Assembly (NCBI RefSeq): GCF_036511935.1
Contig: NZ_AP028878.1
Location: 5,208,001-5,272,000 of the forward strand
DNA from: Marinobacter nanhaiticus D15-8W
GTDB taxonomy: Bacteria; Pseudomonadota; Gammaproteobacteria; Pseudomonadales; Oleiphilaceae
DNA length: 64,000 nucleotides
Direction of reading: 5' to 3'
The first letter of the stretch is position 1; each line of letters begins with the position of its first letter. Shown one piece after another: positions 1 to 8,539 of this stretch. Made by a program: the position numbers and the translations under genes. The notes under the pieces were generated by a model. That model was not told the origin of the DNA and did not search any database. It was given only the letters and a program-made list of their open reading frames with translations.

Positions 1-1
1 G

Positions 2-1783
2 GCGGGCGAAACCAGTATTACCCGAAGCCGCCTGGAGCAGCAGTCCAGCGATTTCAGTCATACCCTTGACGAAATGGCGGCCACGATCGAGCGTCTGCGC
101 GAACAGTTGCGCAGAATGGACATCGAAACCGAAGCACAGATCCTGTTCCGTGCCGAGAAAGAGCATGGACCGGATTACGGCGAAGACTTCGATCCGCTCG
201 AGATGGACCGTTATTCGTCGATCCAGCAGCTCTCCCGGGCATTGAGCGAGTCGGCCTCTGACCTTGCGGACCTGCGCGAGACCATGACCGATCGGACTCG
301 GGATACGGAAACCCTGCTGGTACAACAGTCGCGGATCAACACCGAGTTGCAGGAAGGCCTGATGAAGACGCGGATGAACCCGTTCTCATCCATGGTGCCG
401 CGCCTGCGTCGGATTGTCCGCCAGATCAGTGGCGAGCTGGGCAAGAAGGTCGAGTTCGACGTCCGCAATGCCGAAGGTGAAATGGACCGCAACGTGCTCG
501 AGCGTATGGTTGCGCCTCTGGAGCACATGCTGCGCAATGCCCTCGACCACGGTATCGAAACACCGGAAGAACGCCGCCAGGCGGGCAAGCCGGAAACCGG
601 CGAGATTACCCTGTCACTGACCCGCGAAGGCGGCGAAGTGGTGCTGCGGATGATTGACGACGGCGCGGGTGTCCGCACGTCGGCAGTGCGCGAAAAGGCG
701 ATCAAACAAGGCATGCTGCGCGCAGATGAGGAGCTTTCCGACCGGGAAATCCTGCAGTTCATCCTGCAACCCGGCTTCTCCACCGCCGCCAAGGTCACCC
801 AGATTTCCGGCCGTGGTGTGGGCATGGACGTCGTCGCCAGCGAGATCAAGCAACTCGGCGGCAGTCTGGATATCGATTCGATGCTGGGCAAGGGCACGAC
901 GTTTACCGTCCGCCTGCCGTTCACCGTATCGGTCAACCGGGCACTGATGGTCTCCACCGGTGAGGATTTCTACGCCATCCCGCTGAATACCATCGAAGGT
1001 ATCGTGCGGGTCAGCACCTACGAGCTGGAGGAGTACTACAAGCCGGAAGCGCCCATGTACGAGTACGCCGGCCAGCAATACCGCCTGCAATACCTGGGCA
1101 GCCTGCTGCATTCTGAGCATCATCCCAAGCTTCAGGGTCAGGCCCTGCCGCTGCCGGTTATCCTGGTTCGTGGTGCCGAGCAACCGATGGCGCTGCAGGT
1201 GGACAGCCTGATGGGTAGTCGTGAAATCGTGGTTAAATCCCTGGGGCCGCAGTTCACCTCCGTACGGGGTGTATCCGGTGCGACCATCCTGGGTGATGGT
1301 AACGTGGTTGTGATTCTCGACCTGCCGGCCATGATCCGTTCCGATATTCTCTCCGAGCGCCAGCGCATCGCCGATCTCGAGGCGGCGCAGGAGCAGGCCC
1401 GGCGCGAGCGCCGTGCCACTGTGGTTATGGTCGTGGACGACTCGGTTACGGTACGGAAGGTCACTTCGCGCCTGTTGGAGCGGAACGGTATGGAAGTGCT
1501 GACCGCGAAGGACGGCCTCGATGCGGTTGCACAGTTGCAGGACCATCGCCCGGATATCATCCTGCTGGATATCGAGATGCCGCGTATGGACGGTTTCGAA
1601 GTGGCCAGCTTCATTCGCCACGACGACAACCTGCGCGAAACGCCGATCTGCATGATCACCTCGCGGACCGGGCAGAAGCACCGTGAGCGTGCGCTGGCCA
1701 TCGGTGTCAACGAATATCTGGGCAAGCCGTTCCAGGAAACCCAGCTGCTCGATACGATTGAGCGGCTCACCGGGCAGAAGTAA
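2..1783 (+). CDS. chpA: ChpA/PilL-type hybrid histidine kinase (5' part missing)
   Basis: Chemotaxis-type kinase of the Pil-Chp system, which controls type IV pilus motility and cAMP signalling. The reading frame is open from base 2, so the start and the Hpt domains lie upstream of the window. Visible in order: a dimerisation helix, an HATPase_c domain with N-box ALDHG (about 540-555), DDGAG (about 657-671) and GRGVGMDV (about 810-833), a CheW-like domain (about 930-1390), and a C-terminal CheY-like receiver with phospho-acceptor Asp at 1568-1570 in DIEMPRMDG and the conserved GKPF lysine near the end. The stop overlaps the ATG of the next gene (TAATG), so the two are translationally coupled. 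The chpB and chpC homologues downstream support ChpA over a flagellar CheA. Confidence 0.9.
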   Translation, partial: AGETSITRSRLEQQSSDFSHTLDEMAATIERLREQLRRMDIETEAQILFRAEKEHGPDYGEDFDPLEMDRYSSIQQLSRALSESASDLADLRETMTDRTRDTETLLVQQSRINTELQEGLMKTRMNPFSSMVPRLRRIVRQISGELGKKVEFDVRNAEGEMDRNVLERMVAPLEHMLRNALDHGIETPEERRQAGKPETGEITLSLTREGGEVVLRMIDDGAGVRTSAVREKAIKQGMLRADEELSDREILQFILQPGFSTAAKVTQISGRGVGMDVVASEIKQLGGSLDIDSMLGKGTTFTVRLPFTVSVNRALMVSTGEDFYAIPLNTIEGIVRVSTYELEEYYKPEAPMYEYAGQQYRLQYLGSLLHSEHHPKLQGQALPLPVILVRGAEQPMALQVDSLMGSREIVVKSLGPQFTSVRGVSGATILGDGNVVVILDLPAMIRSDILSERQRIADLEAAQEQARRERRATVVMVVDDSVTVRKVTSRLLERNGMEVLTAKDGLDAVAQLQDHRPDIILLDIEMPRMDGFEVASFIRHDDNLRETPICMITSRTGQKHRERALAIGVNEYLGKPFQETQLLDTIERLTGQK

Positions 1784-2832
1784 TGGCAACCGAAGGGTCG
1801 CTGCCGGGTGTGGCTATCGTCTCCGATAGCCCACTGCAGCGCCATCGGTTGCAGGATGCCATCGGCAAGTTCGGCCTCGCATCGGCATTTACCGGTGACC
1901 CGGACCGGCTGATGGCCTATCCGACGATACCGGATGTCCAGCTCTGGCTAGTGACCCTGGAAGACGAGGCGGACCACCCGACATTGTTCGACTTTCTGCT
2001 TGAGAACACGGATGCCCCCATCCTGTTTGGGTTGGACGAAGCACCTACTCCTGGTAGTACGGAGTTTTTCCGCTGGGAACGGCGCCTGGTCGATAAACTG
2101 GAACAGCAACTGGGCGCGCTGGAACAACTGGACGGCAAGACGACACTCGAGGCACTGGACCAGCCGCCGCAGACGGTCACGGCTCCCGAGCGACCTCACT
2201 GGATCCCGGCCGGCAAGGAAGGCGAGCCTGCGGAAGAAGTGTGGATACTGGGCGCTTCCCTGGGTGGCCCGGCAGCGGTGAAGGCATTCCTGGATAGCCT
2301 GCCGCCAGGACTGCCTATCGGCTTCATCTATGCCCAGCACATCGACGGCAACTTTACCGATGTGCTCACCCGGGTACTCGGTCGCCATGCCCACTATGCA
2401 CTGCGCCGCGCCGAAGTAGGCGCGCGGGTTCGCAACGGCGACGTCGTGCTGCTGCCGGTGGAGAATGAATGGTACCTGGATGCTGCGGGCAGCCTGCAGC
2501 AGAAGAGCTGCCCCTGGCCCGGTCCCTACGGCCCATCCATCGATCAGGTGCTGCTGAACGTGTCCGACCATTACCGGGAGCGCTGCCATGCTATCCTGTT
2601 TTCCGGCATGGGCAACGATGGGGCAATTGCCGCACCTATCCTGCAAGCTTATGGCAGCCGGATATGGGTCCAGAACAGCGAGAGCTGCGGCAACAGCTCT
2701 ATGCCGGATTCGGTGAAGGCGACCGGCTGCACCAGCTTCGTCGGCGATCCGACGCAATTGGCGCGCAAACTGACACAAACCATTGAAGAATCCTGGCTGC
2801 TCAAGCGCAGACAGCAACGCGATTCCGCCTGA
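1783..2832 (+). CDS. chpB: ChpB-type CheB methylesterase
   Basis: Removes methyl groups from the chemoreceptor of the Pil-Chp system. The C-terminal CheB catalytic domain (about residues 150-340) has the Ser-His-Asp triad: S159 in GASLGG, H186 in AQHIDG and D279 in GMGNDG. The N-terminal 130 residues sit where a receiver would be but show no clear phospho-acceptor DxxMP motif, so they are either a degenerate receiver or a different docking region. At 349 aa it has about the usual CheB length. It starts inside the chpA stop codon. Confidence 0.88.
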   Translation: MATEGSLPGVAIVSDSPLQRHRLQDAIGKFGLASAFTGDPDRLMAYPTIPDVQLWLVTLEDEADHPTLFDFLLENTDAPILFGLDEAPTPGSTEFFRWERRLVDKLEQQLGALEQLDGKTTLEALDQPPQTVTAPERPHWIPAGKEGEPAEEVWILGASLGGPAAVKAFLDSLPPGLPIGFIYAQHIDGNFTDVLTRVLGRHAHYALRRAEVGARVRNGDVVLLPVENEWYLDAAGSLQQKSCPWPGPYGPSIDQVLLNVSDHYRERCHAILFSGMGNDGAIAAPILQAYGSRIWVQNSESCGNSSMPDSVKATGCTSFVGDPTQLARKLTQTIEESWLLKRRQQRDSA

Positions 2833-2842
2833 GGACAATACC

Positions 2843-3304
2843 ATGGCTGATAATTCACAAGTCCTTCCCTGCGTACTGATTCCGGTGACGGACCGCCAGC
2901 TCCTCCTGCCTAACGTCTCGATCGCCGAAATCGTCGATTACGCGGAGCCGGAAACCGCGGAGAACGGCCCGGAGTGGCTGGTGGGCTATCTCAACTGGCG
3001 CGGCCTGAAACTCCCGGTGATTTCCTACGACGCTGCCAACGGTGGTGACCAGCACCAGCCAGATGCCATGCGCGGTCGTATTGCCGTGCTCAACACCATC
3101 AGCCAGAGCCACCAGCGCATGCCCTTCCTGGCAATGGTAACGCAAGGTATTCCCAGCCAGGCCAAGCTGACCGATGACCAGGTCAAGGAAGCCGAAGGCG
3201 AGACAGGTCCCGCCGACCTGATGGTCGTGGATGTGGACGGACACATCGCCTATATACCCAACCTCGAATACCTGGAATCCCTGGCCCAGAAGTCCGCCGC
3301 CTGA
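2843..3304 (+). CDS. chpC: ChpC/CheW-like coupling protein
   Basis: A 153-residue CheW-like protein expected to couple receptor and kinase in the Chp array. It carries the typical CheW pattern VGYLNWRGLKLPVISYD (about residues 46-62). I chose ATG 2843, 10 bases after the chpB stop and preceded by GAGGA at 2831; an upstream in-frame start at 2783 would lie inside chpB. Last gene of the chemosensory operon: the next gene has its own regulatory signal. Confidence 0.85.
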   Translation: MADNSQVLPCVLIPVTDRQLLLPNVSIAEIVDYAEPETAENGPEWLVGYLNWRGLKLPVISYDAANGGDQHQPDAMRGRIAVLNTISQSHQRMPFLAMVTQGIPSQAKLTDDQVKEAEGETGPADLMVVDVDGHIAYIPNLEYLESLAQKSAA

Positions 3305-3390
3305 ACCTGTCTGAAATCGCGAGGTCGGCAGATGTCGCCGCCTCGCCCCAACCGTTCGCCTGAAACATCGGCTATCCCGCGGACGCCCGC

Positions 3391-3414
3391 GATGTTATAA
3401 TGTTTCATTATTTC
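3391..3414 (+). promoter_or_regulatory. Candidate Zur operator
   Basis: GATGTTATAATGTTTCATTA ends 22 bases before the zur ATG. It resembles the gammaproteobacterial Zur consensus (GTTATA, one base, TATAAC): the left half is perfect and the right half is degenerate. The AT-rich block stands out from GC-rich flanks, and its place before zur-znuCB fits autoregulation. Confidence 0.5.
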
Positions 3415-3431
3415 GTCAGCCGGGGTAGACC

Positions 3432-3941
3432 ATGACCCAGACGCCGCTTCCCTATCGTCCTCACAATCACGACGCCTGCGTCGACCAGGCCCTGGCCGAT
3501 GCCCATCGTATTTGCGCTGCCGCCAAGGCTCGACTCACACCGACCCGTGAGCGGGTGCTGGAATTGATCTGGCAATCCCACCGACCACTGGGCGCCTACG
3601 ACCTTCTGGGTGTCTTGACCCAGGAAGGCCATAATTCCGCACCGCCTACTGTGTATCGAGCGCTGGATTTCCTGCAACAGCACGGCCTGGTGCACCGCAT
3701 CGCCTCGCTCAACGCGTTTGTCGGCTGTGCCCATGCCGGCCACAGCCACACCGGTTTTTTCCTGATCTGCCGGCAGTGCCGCAACGTGCTGGAGCTATCC
3801 GCACCGGACATCGCCGAATCGGTGGAACGGGCGTCCCGTGACGAAGGCTTTGCCGTTGAGGACACCACCCTGGAAATCGCCGGCCTGTGTCCGGCCTGCC
3901 AGCAGGAGTCCCAACACAAGCCGGAGGCCACCGGTGGCTGA
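3432..3941 (+). CDS. zur: Zinc uptake regulator, Fur family
   Basis: Zn(II)-dependent repressor of zinc uptake. The 169-residue protein has an N-terminal winged helix (LTPTRERVLELI, then PPTVYRALDFLQ as recognition region) and the C-terminal metal domain with HAGHSH and two CxxC pairs (C113/C116 and C153/C156), which form the structural zinc site. Zur is chosen over Fur because of the overlapping znuC and znuB genes. ATG 3432 is the first start after the promoter-like AT-rich block. Confidence 0.88.
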   Translation: MTQTPLPYRPHNHDACVDQALADAHRICAAAKARLTPTRERVLELIWQSHRPLGAYDLLGVLTQEGHNSAPPTVYRALDFLQQHGLVHRIASLNAFVGCAHAGHSHTGFFLICRQCRNVLELSAPDIAESVERASRDEGFAVEDTTLEIAGLCPACQQESQHKPEATGG

Positions 3942-4710
3942 AACCCTGCTGACCCTCAACGACGTCGGCGTCATTCTGGGCGGCCAGACCATCGTTGAGC
4001 GCGTGCGCTTTTCGGTTAGCCGGGGGGACATCGTTACCGTGATCGGCCCCAATGGCGCGGGCAAGACGACGCTGATCAAGGCCATTCTCGGCCTGCAACC
4101 GATCAGCACCGGGCGGATCGACAAAACGCCGGGCCTGACCATCGGCTATGTTCCCCAGCATATCCAGTTCCAGCCCACGCTGCCGCTGACGGTAAAACGC
4201 TTCCTCAGCCTGACCCGGGCCTCCGTTGCGGACTGTCGGAAGGCACTCGAACAAACCAACGTCGGCCATTTGTATGACGCCTCCATACACCACCTTTCCG
4301 GCGGCGAAATGCAGCGGCTGCTGATCGCGAGGGCCCTCGTGCGCCGGCCGGACCTGCTGGTGCTTGACGAGCCCGCCCAGGGGGTGGATGTTAACGGACA
4401 GGCGGCACTCTACGACCTGATACGGGCCCTGCGCGAGCGCCTCAACTGCGGGGTCATCATGATTTCCCATGACCTTCACCTGGTGATGGCGGCCACTGAC
4501 AAGGTGCTTTGCCTCAACCAGCACGTCTGCTGTAGCGGCTATCCGGAACAGGTCTCCCATGACCCCGCCTTCGTCGAATTGTTCGGCCGCCATGTGGCCG
4601 ACAGCGTGGCCGTCTATCACCATCACCACAACCATCAGCACGACCTGCACGGAGACGTGGTGAATCACGAGCAGAGCCGGGAGAATTGCGAACACCATGC
4701 CTCTCATTGA
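3934..4710 (+). CDS. znuC: Zinc ABC transporter ATP-binding protein
   Basis: ATPase of the high-affinity zinc importer. GTG 3934 is chosen because GGAGG at 3923-3927 lies six bases upstream and the start overlaps the zur stop; it gives 258 residues, normal for ZnuC. Motifs: Walker A GPNGAGKTT (38-46), Q-loop VPQ, signature LSGGE (121-125), Walker B LLVLDEP (141-147), switch H179. The C-terminal 30 residues are His-rich (HHHHNHQHD), a common ZnuC feature that may bind zinc. The 3' end overlaps znuB by 14 bases. Confidence 0.9.
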   Translation: MAETLLTLNDVGVILGGQTIVERVRFSVSRGDIVTVIGPNGAGKTTLIKAILGLQPISTGRIDKTPGLTIGYVPQHIQFQPTLPLTVKRFLSLTRASVADCRKALEQTNVGHLYDASIHHLSGGEMQRLLIARALVRRPDLLVLDEPAQGVDVNGQAALYDLIRALRERLNCGVIMISHDLHLVMAATDKVLCLNQHVCCSGYPEQVSHDPAFVELFGRHVADSVAVYHHHHNHQHDLHGDVVNHEQSRENCEHHASH

Positions 4711-5512
4711 TGCCATCCTCGGCGACTTCTTCTGGCGGGCGCTGATAGGGGGACTGGGTGTCGCCCTGGTGGCCGGACCGCTGGGCTGTTTCGTAGTCTG
4801 GCGGCGGATGGCCTACTTCGGCGATACCCTGGCCCATTCCGCGTTGCTCGGCGTGGCGCTGGGTACACTCTTCCAGATCCAGCTCAGTCTCAGCATTGCG
4901 GTGGTCTGCGTCGGGCTTGCATTGATGCTGGTGATGCTCTCGCGTAACCGAGCCCTGGCTACCGATACGCTATTGGGCATCCTCGCCCACAGTGCGCTCG
5001 CCATTGGCCTGGTAACCCTCAGTTTCATGCCGGACGTGCGAGTGGACCTGACCGGCTACCTGTTCGGCGATCTGCTGGCTATGAGCCGTATGGACATTGC
5101 CTGGATCTACGGTGGCGCTGCGATCATCCTTGGTCTGCTGTTCTGGCTCTGGCGCGGCCTGCTGATGAGCACTATCCACGAGGAGCTGGCCAAGGTGGAA
5201 GGACTGCCGGTGGAGTGGCTGCGTCTGGCACTGATGCTCATGTTTTCGCTGGTGATCGCGGTTGCCATGAAGATCGTTGGCGTGCTGTTGATCACCGCAC
5301 TGCTGATTATTCCTGCGGCCACCGCCCGGCGCCTCGCTGCAAGCCCGGAACACATGGTCGTGCTGGCGGTTATCACCGGGATGATCGCCGTCAGCGGCGG
5401 GCTGTCCATGTCCTGGTTCCTCAACAGTCCCGCGGGGCCATCCATCGTGGTTTCTGCCTTCCTCATGTTCCTGCTGGTCTACGGACTGGTTCGCCATCCA
5501 CGTAGCGGTTGA
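4697..5512 (+). CDS. znuB: Zinc ABC transporter permease
   Basis: Membrane subunit of the zinc importer, 271 residues with about eight hydrophobic segments and the ABC-3 family pattern (GPLGCFVVWRRMAYFGDTLAH near the N terminus). It is coupled to znuC by a 14-base overlap. No znuA gene for the periplasmic zinc-binding protein occurs in the window, so the importer must take ZnuA from another locus. Confidence 0.9.
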   Translation: MPLIDAILGDFFWRALIGGLGVALVAGPLGCFVVWRRMAYFGDTLAHSALLGVALGTLFQIQLSLSIAVVCVGLALMLVMLSRNRALATDTLLGILAHSALAIGLVTLSFMPDVRVDLTGYLFGDLLAMSRMDIAWIYGGAAIILGLLFWLWRGLLMSTIHEELAKVEGLPVEWLRLALMLMFSLVIAVAMKIVGVLLITALLIIPAATARRLAASPEHMVVLAVITGMIAVSGGLSMSWFLNSPAGPSIVVSAFLMFLLVYGLVRHPRSG

Positions 5513-5803
5513 GGGCCTTCGGAGTCATTCAGACTCATGCGGAGGGTTACCGCAAAATTCCGGAAGCCCACCTGGCTCGCCACCAGCAATACCCAACCAT
5601 GGCGCGCATGCGGTGCCAGGAAGGAGAGGACTTGCATTGGGAACTTCCCGTTCACTTCCGCCTCAATGAACGGGACGTTCGCAATGAAGGTCATTTTCAT
5701 TAAGGGCGCTGGTAGGAAAGTGGCGTAAGAGGGTCCTTTGACGACACTGGACGCTTCCGGCAGCGCACACCTAAAGTGAATACACCTGACGTAACGTCAT
5801 ATT
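5513..5803. other. Intergenic region with a short palindrome
   Basis: No gene is supported in these 291 bases; short open frames on both strands lack ribosome binding sites and recognisable sequence. Near the right end TGACGTAACGTCA (5787-5799) is a palindrome with 6-base arms around one base, ending 5 bases before the next start codon, where an operator could block transcription or initiation. Confidence 0.4.
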
Positions 5804-7372
5804 GTGAGTGAACACTATCTGCGGCAACTCTGGTTAAGCTGGGAGATGCCGCGCGTATTTCGGCGATGGAGACCGCCCATGACCCAGCCTCAGGGACGAA
5901 GCCTGCACATCTGGCTGCCAGGGCTTGTACTGATTATCGGCTTGCTGTGCACCGCGCTCATCAACCATCAGGTAGGCAAAGGGCTGACCGCCCAACGTGC
6001 GGCGCTGCTGGAAAGCTACCACCAACACTTCACCGATACCGTCCAGCAGGCCATCCAGGCACGCGTCCAGGCCCTGGACCTGATCGCAGGCAGCCTCAGC
6101 GCCAGCCGGGCGCCGCAGCAGGCGTTCCAAGCCCAGGCCGAGAGTCTCCTGCGCCGCCTGCCGGATGTGATCAATCTCGATCGCATTGAACGAGTCACCC
6201 ATGATCAACGGCCATCGATGGAGCAGCAACTATCCCGTAGCGGGGGGCAGCCCATCAGCTTTGGGGAATGGCAGAGCAGCGGCGATACCCGCCCCGCAGG
6301 GACCCAACAGGATTACCAAGTAGTCACCCAGGTTGCGGGGCGCGGTGACGACAAGATCAGCCTTGGCCTGGTTGCGCCGTCTGTCCCCCATTGGCGCCAA
6401 CCCATGGACACAGCCCTGCAACACGCCAAGGTATCCGCCACCGCACAGACCCAGATCCAGCGCAACGGCAGCAGCCAGAGTGCAGTACGGCTATTCCGTC
6501 TCGTCGAAGACGGCTCATCTGACGGCGAGCGGGCCCTGATCAGCCTTGCCTTCTCGCCCGATGAGCTACTGCGAGAAGCTCTACCCAATCGTATCGATCC
6601 GGGCCTGCAGGTTACGGTATTCGACTTGGACCAGCACCTGAAAACGCCCCTGTTCGCCACCGATCCACTGCAACAACCCCTGCGCCCTCAGGCACTGCGA
6701 TCCGCCATCAGTCTGGCCGACCGTGAGTGGATCCTGACCACTATCCCTGATGCCGGTTTTGCCGACGAGCCCAGGGAGCGTACACAGCAGGTGATCTGGT
6801 TGGTCGGTTTGCTCAGCACTCTCGGTACTGCACTTTTGACTCTCTGGCTGTGCCGGCGGACAAAAGCAGCTCGCGAAGGTCAGTGGCGGCTGGAGCAGGC
6901 CCTGCAGGCGGAAGAACAGGTCCTGGAAAATGCACGGATCGAGAAGACGGCTCTCAAGCAGGCCCTCCAGGACAGTGAACAGCGTAGTCGCGACCTGGTC
7001 GCGATCGCCGGTGGCTGTATTGCCGAACTCGACGAGCAGGGCCGCATCGGTTTCATTTCCGCCCAGACCGTGGACCTGCTGGGGGTGCCTCCCGCCGAGT
7101 TGGAAAACCGGTTGCTTGCAGATCTGGTCGTGGCCGAGGATCAACCGCGCTTCGAACAAAGTCTCACGGCGGCGCGTCAGGAGCGCCAGGTAACCCGGCT
7201 CGATCTGCAGATGGTCGACGGTGCCGACCGGACGGTCCCGGTAACCGCCCGGATCAAACCCGTAATCGATACCCTGACTGGCTGCGCCGGCTTCCGGCTG
7301 TCCCTCCATGCGCGACCGGCAATGCCGGAAGAGACGGCGGCACCATTCGAAAAGAGCACGCCGCCGGACTGA
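5804..7372 (+). CDS. Membrane sensor with PAS domain and no output domain
   Basis: A 522-residue protein: short cytoplasmic leader, one membrane segment (about residues 36-52, LPGLVLIIGLLCTALI), a periplasmic region of about 270 residues with CHASE-like character, a second membrane segment (about 328-347), a coiled coil (about 350-395) and a PAS domain (about 395-495). It then ends in a Pro-rich tail with no kinase, GGDEF, EAL or HTH module. The GTG at 5804 has little ribosome-binding signal; ATG 5846 or 5879 are alternatives. It could be a truncated descendant of a cyclic-di-GMP protein or a stand-alone sensor. The function is unknown. Confidence 0.6.
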   Translation: MSEHYLRQLWLSWEMPRVFRRWRPPMTQPQGRSLHIWLPGLVLIIGLLCTALINHQVGKGLTAQRAALLESYHQHFTDTVQQAIQARVQALDLIAGSLSASRAPQQAFQAQAESLLRRLPDVINLDRIERVTHDQRPSMEQQLSRSGGQPISFGEWQSSGDTRPAGTQQDYQVVTQVAGRGDDKISLGLVAPSVPHWRQPMDTALQHAKVSATAQTQIQRNGSSQSAVRLFRLVEDGSSDGERALISLAFSPDELLREALPNRIDPGLQVTVFDLDQHLKTPLFATDPLQQPLRPQALRSAISLADREWILTTIPDAGFADEPRERTQQVIWLVGLLSTLGTALLTLWLCRRTKAAREGQWRLEQALQAEEQVLENARIEKTALKQALQDSEQRSRDLVAIAGGCIAELDEQGRIGFISAQTVDLLGVPPAELENRLLADLVVAEDQPRFEQSLTAARQERQVTRLDLQMVDGADRTVPVTARIKPVIDTLTGCAGFRLSLHARPAMPEETAAPFEKSTPPD

Positions 7373-7624
7373 TCAGTCGCCGAGGTGCTTGTGACTGCCG
7401 TCACAAAGTGGTGGCGTGTGGGTCTGCTTGCAGCCGCAAAACCAAACCCATTCGTTGCGCTCGGCGGTGTACTTGAGGGGCGCCAGCGACGAGCCCTTGT
7501 GGGACCCATCGCAGAATGGCTGTCCCTGACTCAAGCCGCAGCGACACCAGAAGTAGTCCTTTCCCTTTTTGACCATGATGGCACAAGGTGTCGTCCTGGC
7601 GATCCTGGGCATGGCTTCTGTCAT
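7373..7624 (-). CDS. Two-motif CDGSH iron-sulfur protein
   Basis: Small 83-residue protein with two CDGSH motifs that each bind a 2Fe-2S cluster through three Cys and one His: C27, C29, C38, H42 and C63, C65, C74, H78. This tandem form is the bacterial MitoNEET-like type. It is divergent from the arsenic operon and shares its 147-base control region, so co-regulation by ArsR is possible but not shown. It ends directly next to the stop of the convergent PAS gene. Confidence 0.85.
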   Translation of the reverse strand: MTEAMPRIARTTPCAIMVKKGKDYFWCRCGLSQGQPFCDGSHKGSSLAPLKYTAERNEWVWFCGCKQTHTPPLCDGSHKHLGD

Positions 7625-7709
7625 GCTTCACCTCACTTATCAGGCTGGCTATGCGGCTATACGGAGCCACTGAGACAGACAGTATAGAGAGGCTGTCACT
7701 GAATATTCA

Positions 7710-7760
7710 TTGAAGGCCTTATTATATTTCAATAACATCATATTCACTTTTACGAATATG
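7710..7760 (+). promoter_or_regulatory. ars promoter and candidate ArsR operator
   Basis: TTGAAG (7710-7715) and TAACAT (7733-7738) are separated by 17 bases and form a plausible sigma-70 promoter. Directly downstream lies an inverted repeat, CATATTC (7739-7745), 8-base gap, GAATATG (7754-7760), ending 11 bases before the ATG of the arsC-arsR fusion. A further perfect palindrome GAATATTC lies at 7701-7708. Position and AT-richness fit an ArsR operator. Confidence 0.5.
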
Positions 7761-7771
7761 CGAGAAAATGG

Positions 7772-8539
7772 ATGAAGAAGAGGCGGATTCTCTTTGTCTG
7801 CAGCGCTAATAGCGCCCGCTCCCTGATGGCCGAAGCCTTACTGCGGGATATCGCGCCGGACACCTTCGAGGCCTACAGCGCCGGTATCCAGCCAACGCAG
7901 CCTCACCCTTTGGCATTGCAGTGTCTGGAAGAAGCAGGCGTAGACGCCGAGGGACTGCACAGCAAATCCATGGACTCGGTCAAAGACCAGCACTGGGACT
8001 ACGTCATCACCCTTTGCGACAAATCCGCTCATGAGTGTCTGCCAATCCCTTCTGTGGGGCAGACCATCGCCTGGGACTTCCCGGATCCGGTTCCAGTCAA
8101 CCGCCACTCAACGTTCGCCTTGGTGATGAAGGACCTGAGCGAACGCATCAAACTGTTCGTGATGGTGCACGACAAGACCGTGCGCGGTTCCAGACACTAT
8201 CCCCCCGCCGACGTATTCAAGGCGCTGGGCGACGAGAACCGGCTCGGTATCGTGCTGCTGATAGCGGTCCATCAGGAGCTGTGCGTTTGCGAACTGACCA
8301 CGGCCCTGGAAGCCTCCCAGCCGACCATCAGCCGTCAGCTTTCCCAACTCCGCGAACTACGGCTGCTGTCGGACGAACGGCGAGGCCAATGGGTCTACTA
8401 CAGCCTCCACCCCGCGTTACCGGAGTGGATCGTCGCCGTCATCCGCGAGGCCGGCGCGGCCAACCCGAGTCTGGTGAAACCGCTGGAAGAGAGGCTGACG
8501 ACCATGCCCAACCGCCCACCCCAAACGGATTGCGCATGA
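7772..8539 (+). CDS. Arsenate reductase fused to ArsR repressor
   Basis: 255-residue fusion. Residues 1 to about 135 are a low-molecular-weight phosphatase type ArsC: P-loop C10-x5-R16, then C82 and C89 in the LCDxxxxxC spacing of thioredoxin-coupled arsenate reductases, and general acid D105 in DFPDP. Residues about 145-225 are an ArsR winged helix with ELCVCEL, where C171 and C173 form the typical As(III) site, and recognition helix [13 protein letters not shown]. One protein thus reduces As(V) and senses the As(III) product. The stop overlaps the acr3 ATG (ATGA). RBS is weak (GAGAAAA). Confidence 0.9.
   Translation: MKKRRILFVCSANSARSLMAEALLRDIAPDTFEAYSAGIQPTQPHPLALQCLEEAGVDAEGLHSKSMDSVKDQHWDYVITLCDKSAHECLPIPSVGQTIAWDFPDPVPVNRHSTFALVMKDLSERIKLFVMVHDKTVRGSRHYPPADVFKALGDENRLGIVLLIAVHQELCVCELTTALEASQPTISRQLSQLRELRLLSDERRGQWVYYSLHPALPEWIVAVIREAGAANPSLVKPLEERLTTMPNRPPQTDCA

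Noticed and set aside
211..957. Long antisense frame inside chpA (and 614-1789)
   Set aside because: It is a reverse-strand shadow of a highly biased coding gene: the encoded protein is Ser/Arg- or His/Gln-rich without family features, and chpA motifs are continuous on the other strand.
5537..5728. Short frames between znuB and the PAS gene on both strands
   Set aside because: No ribosome binding site, low-complexity composition and overlap of frames on both strands; no recognised sequence.
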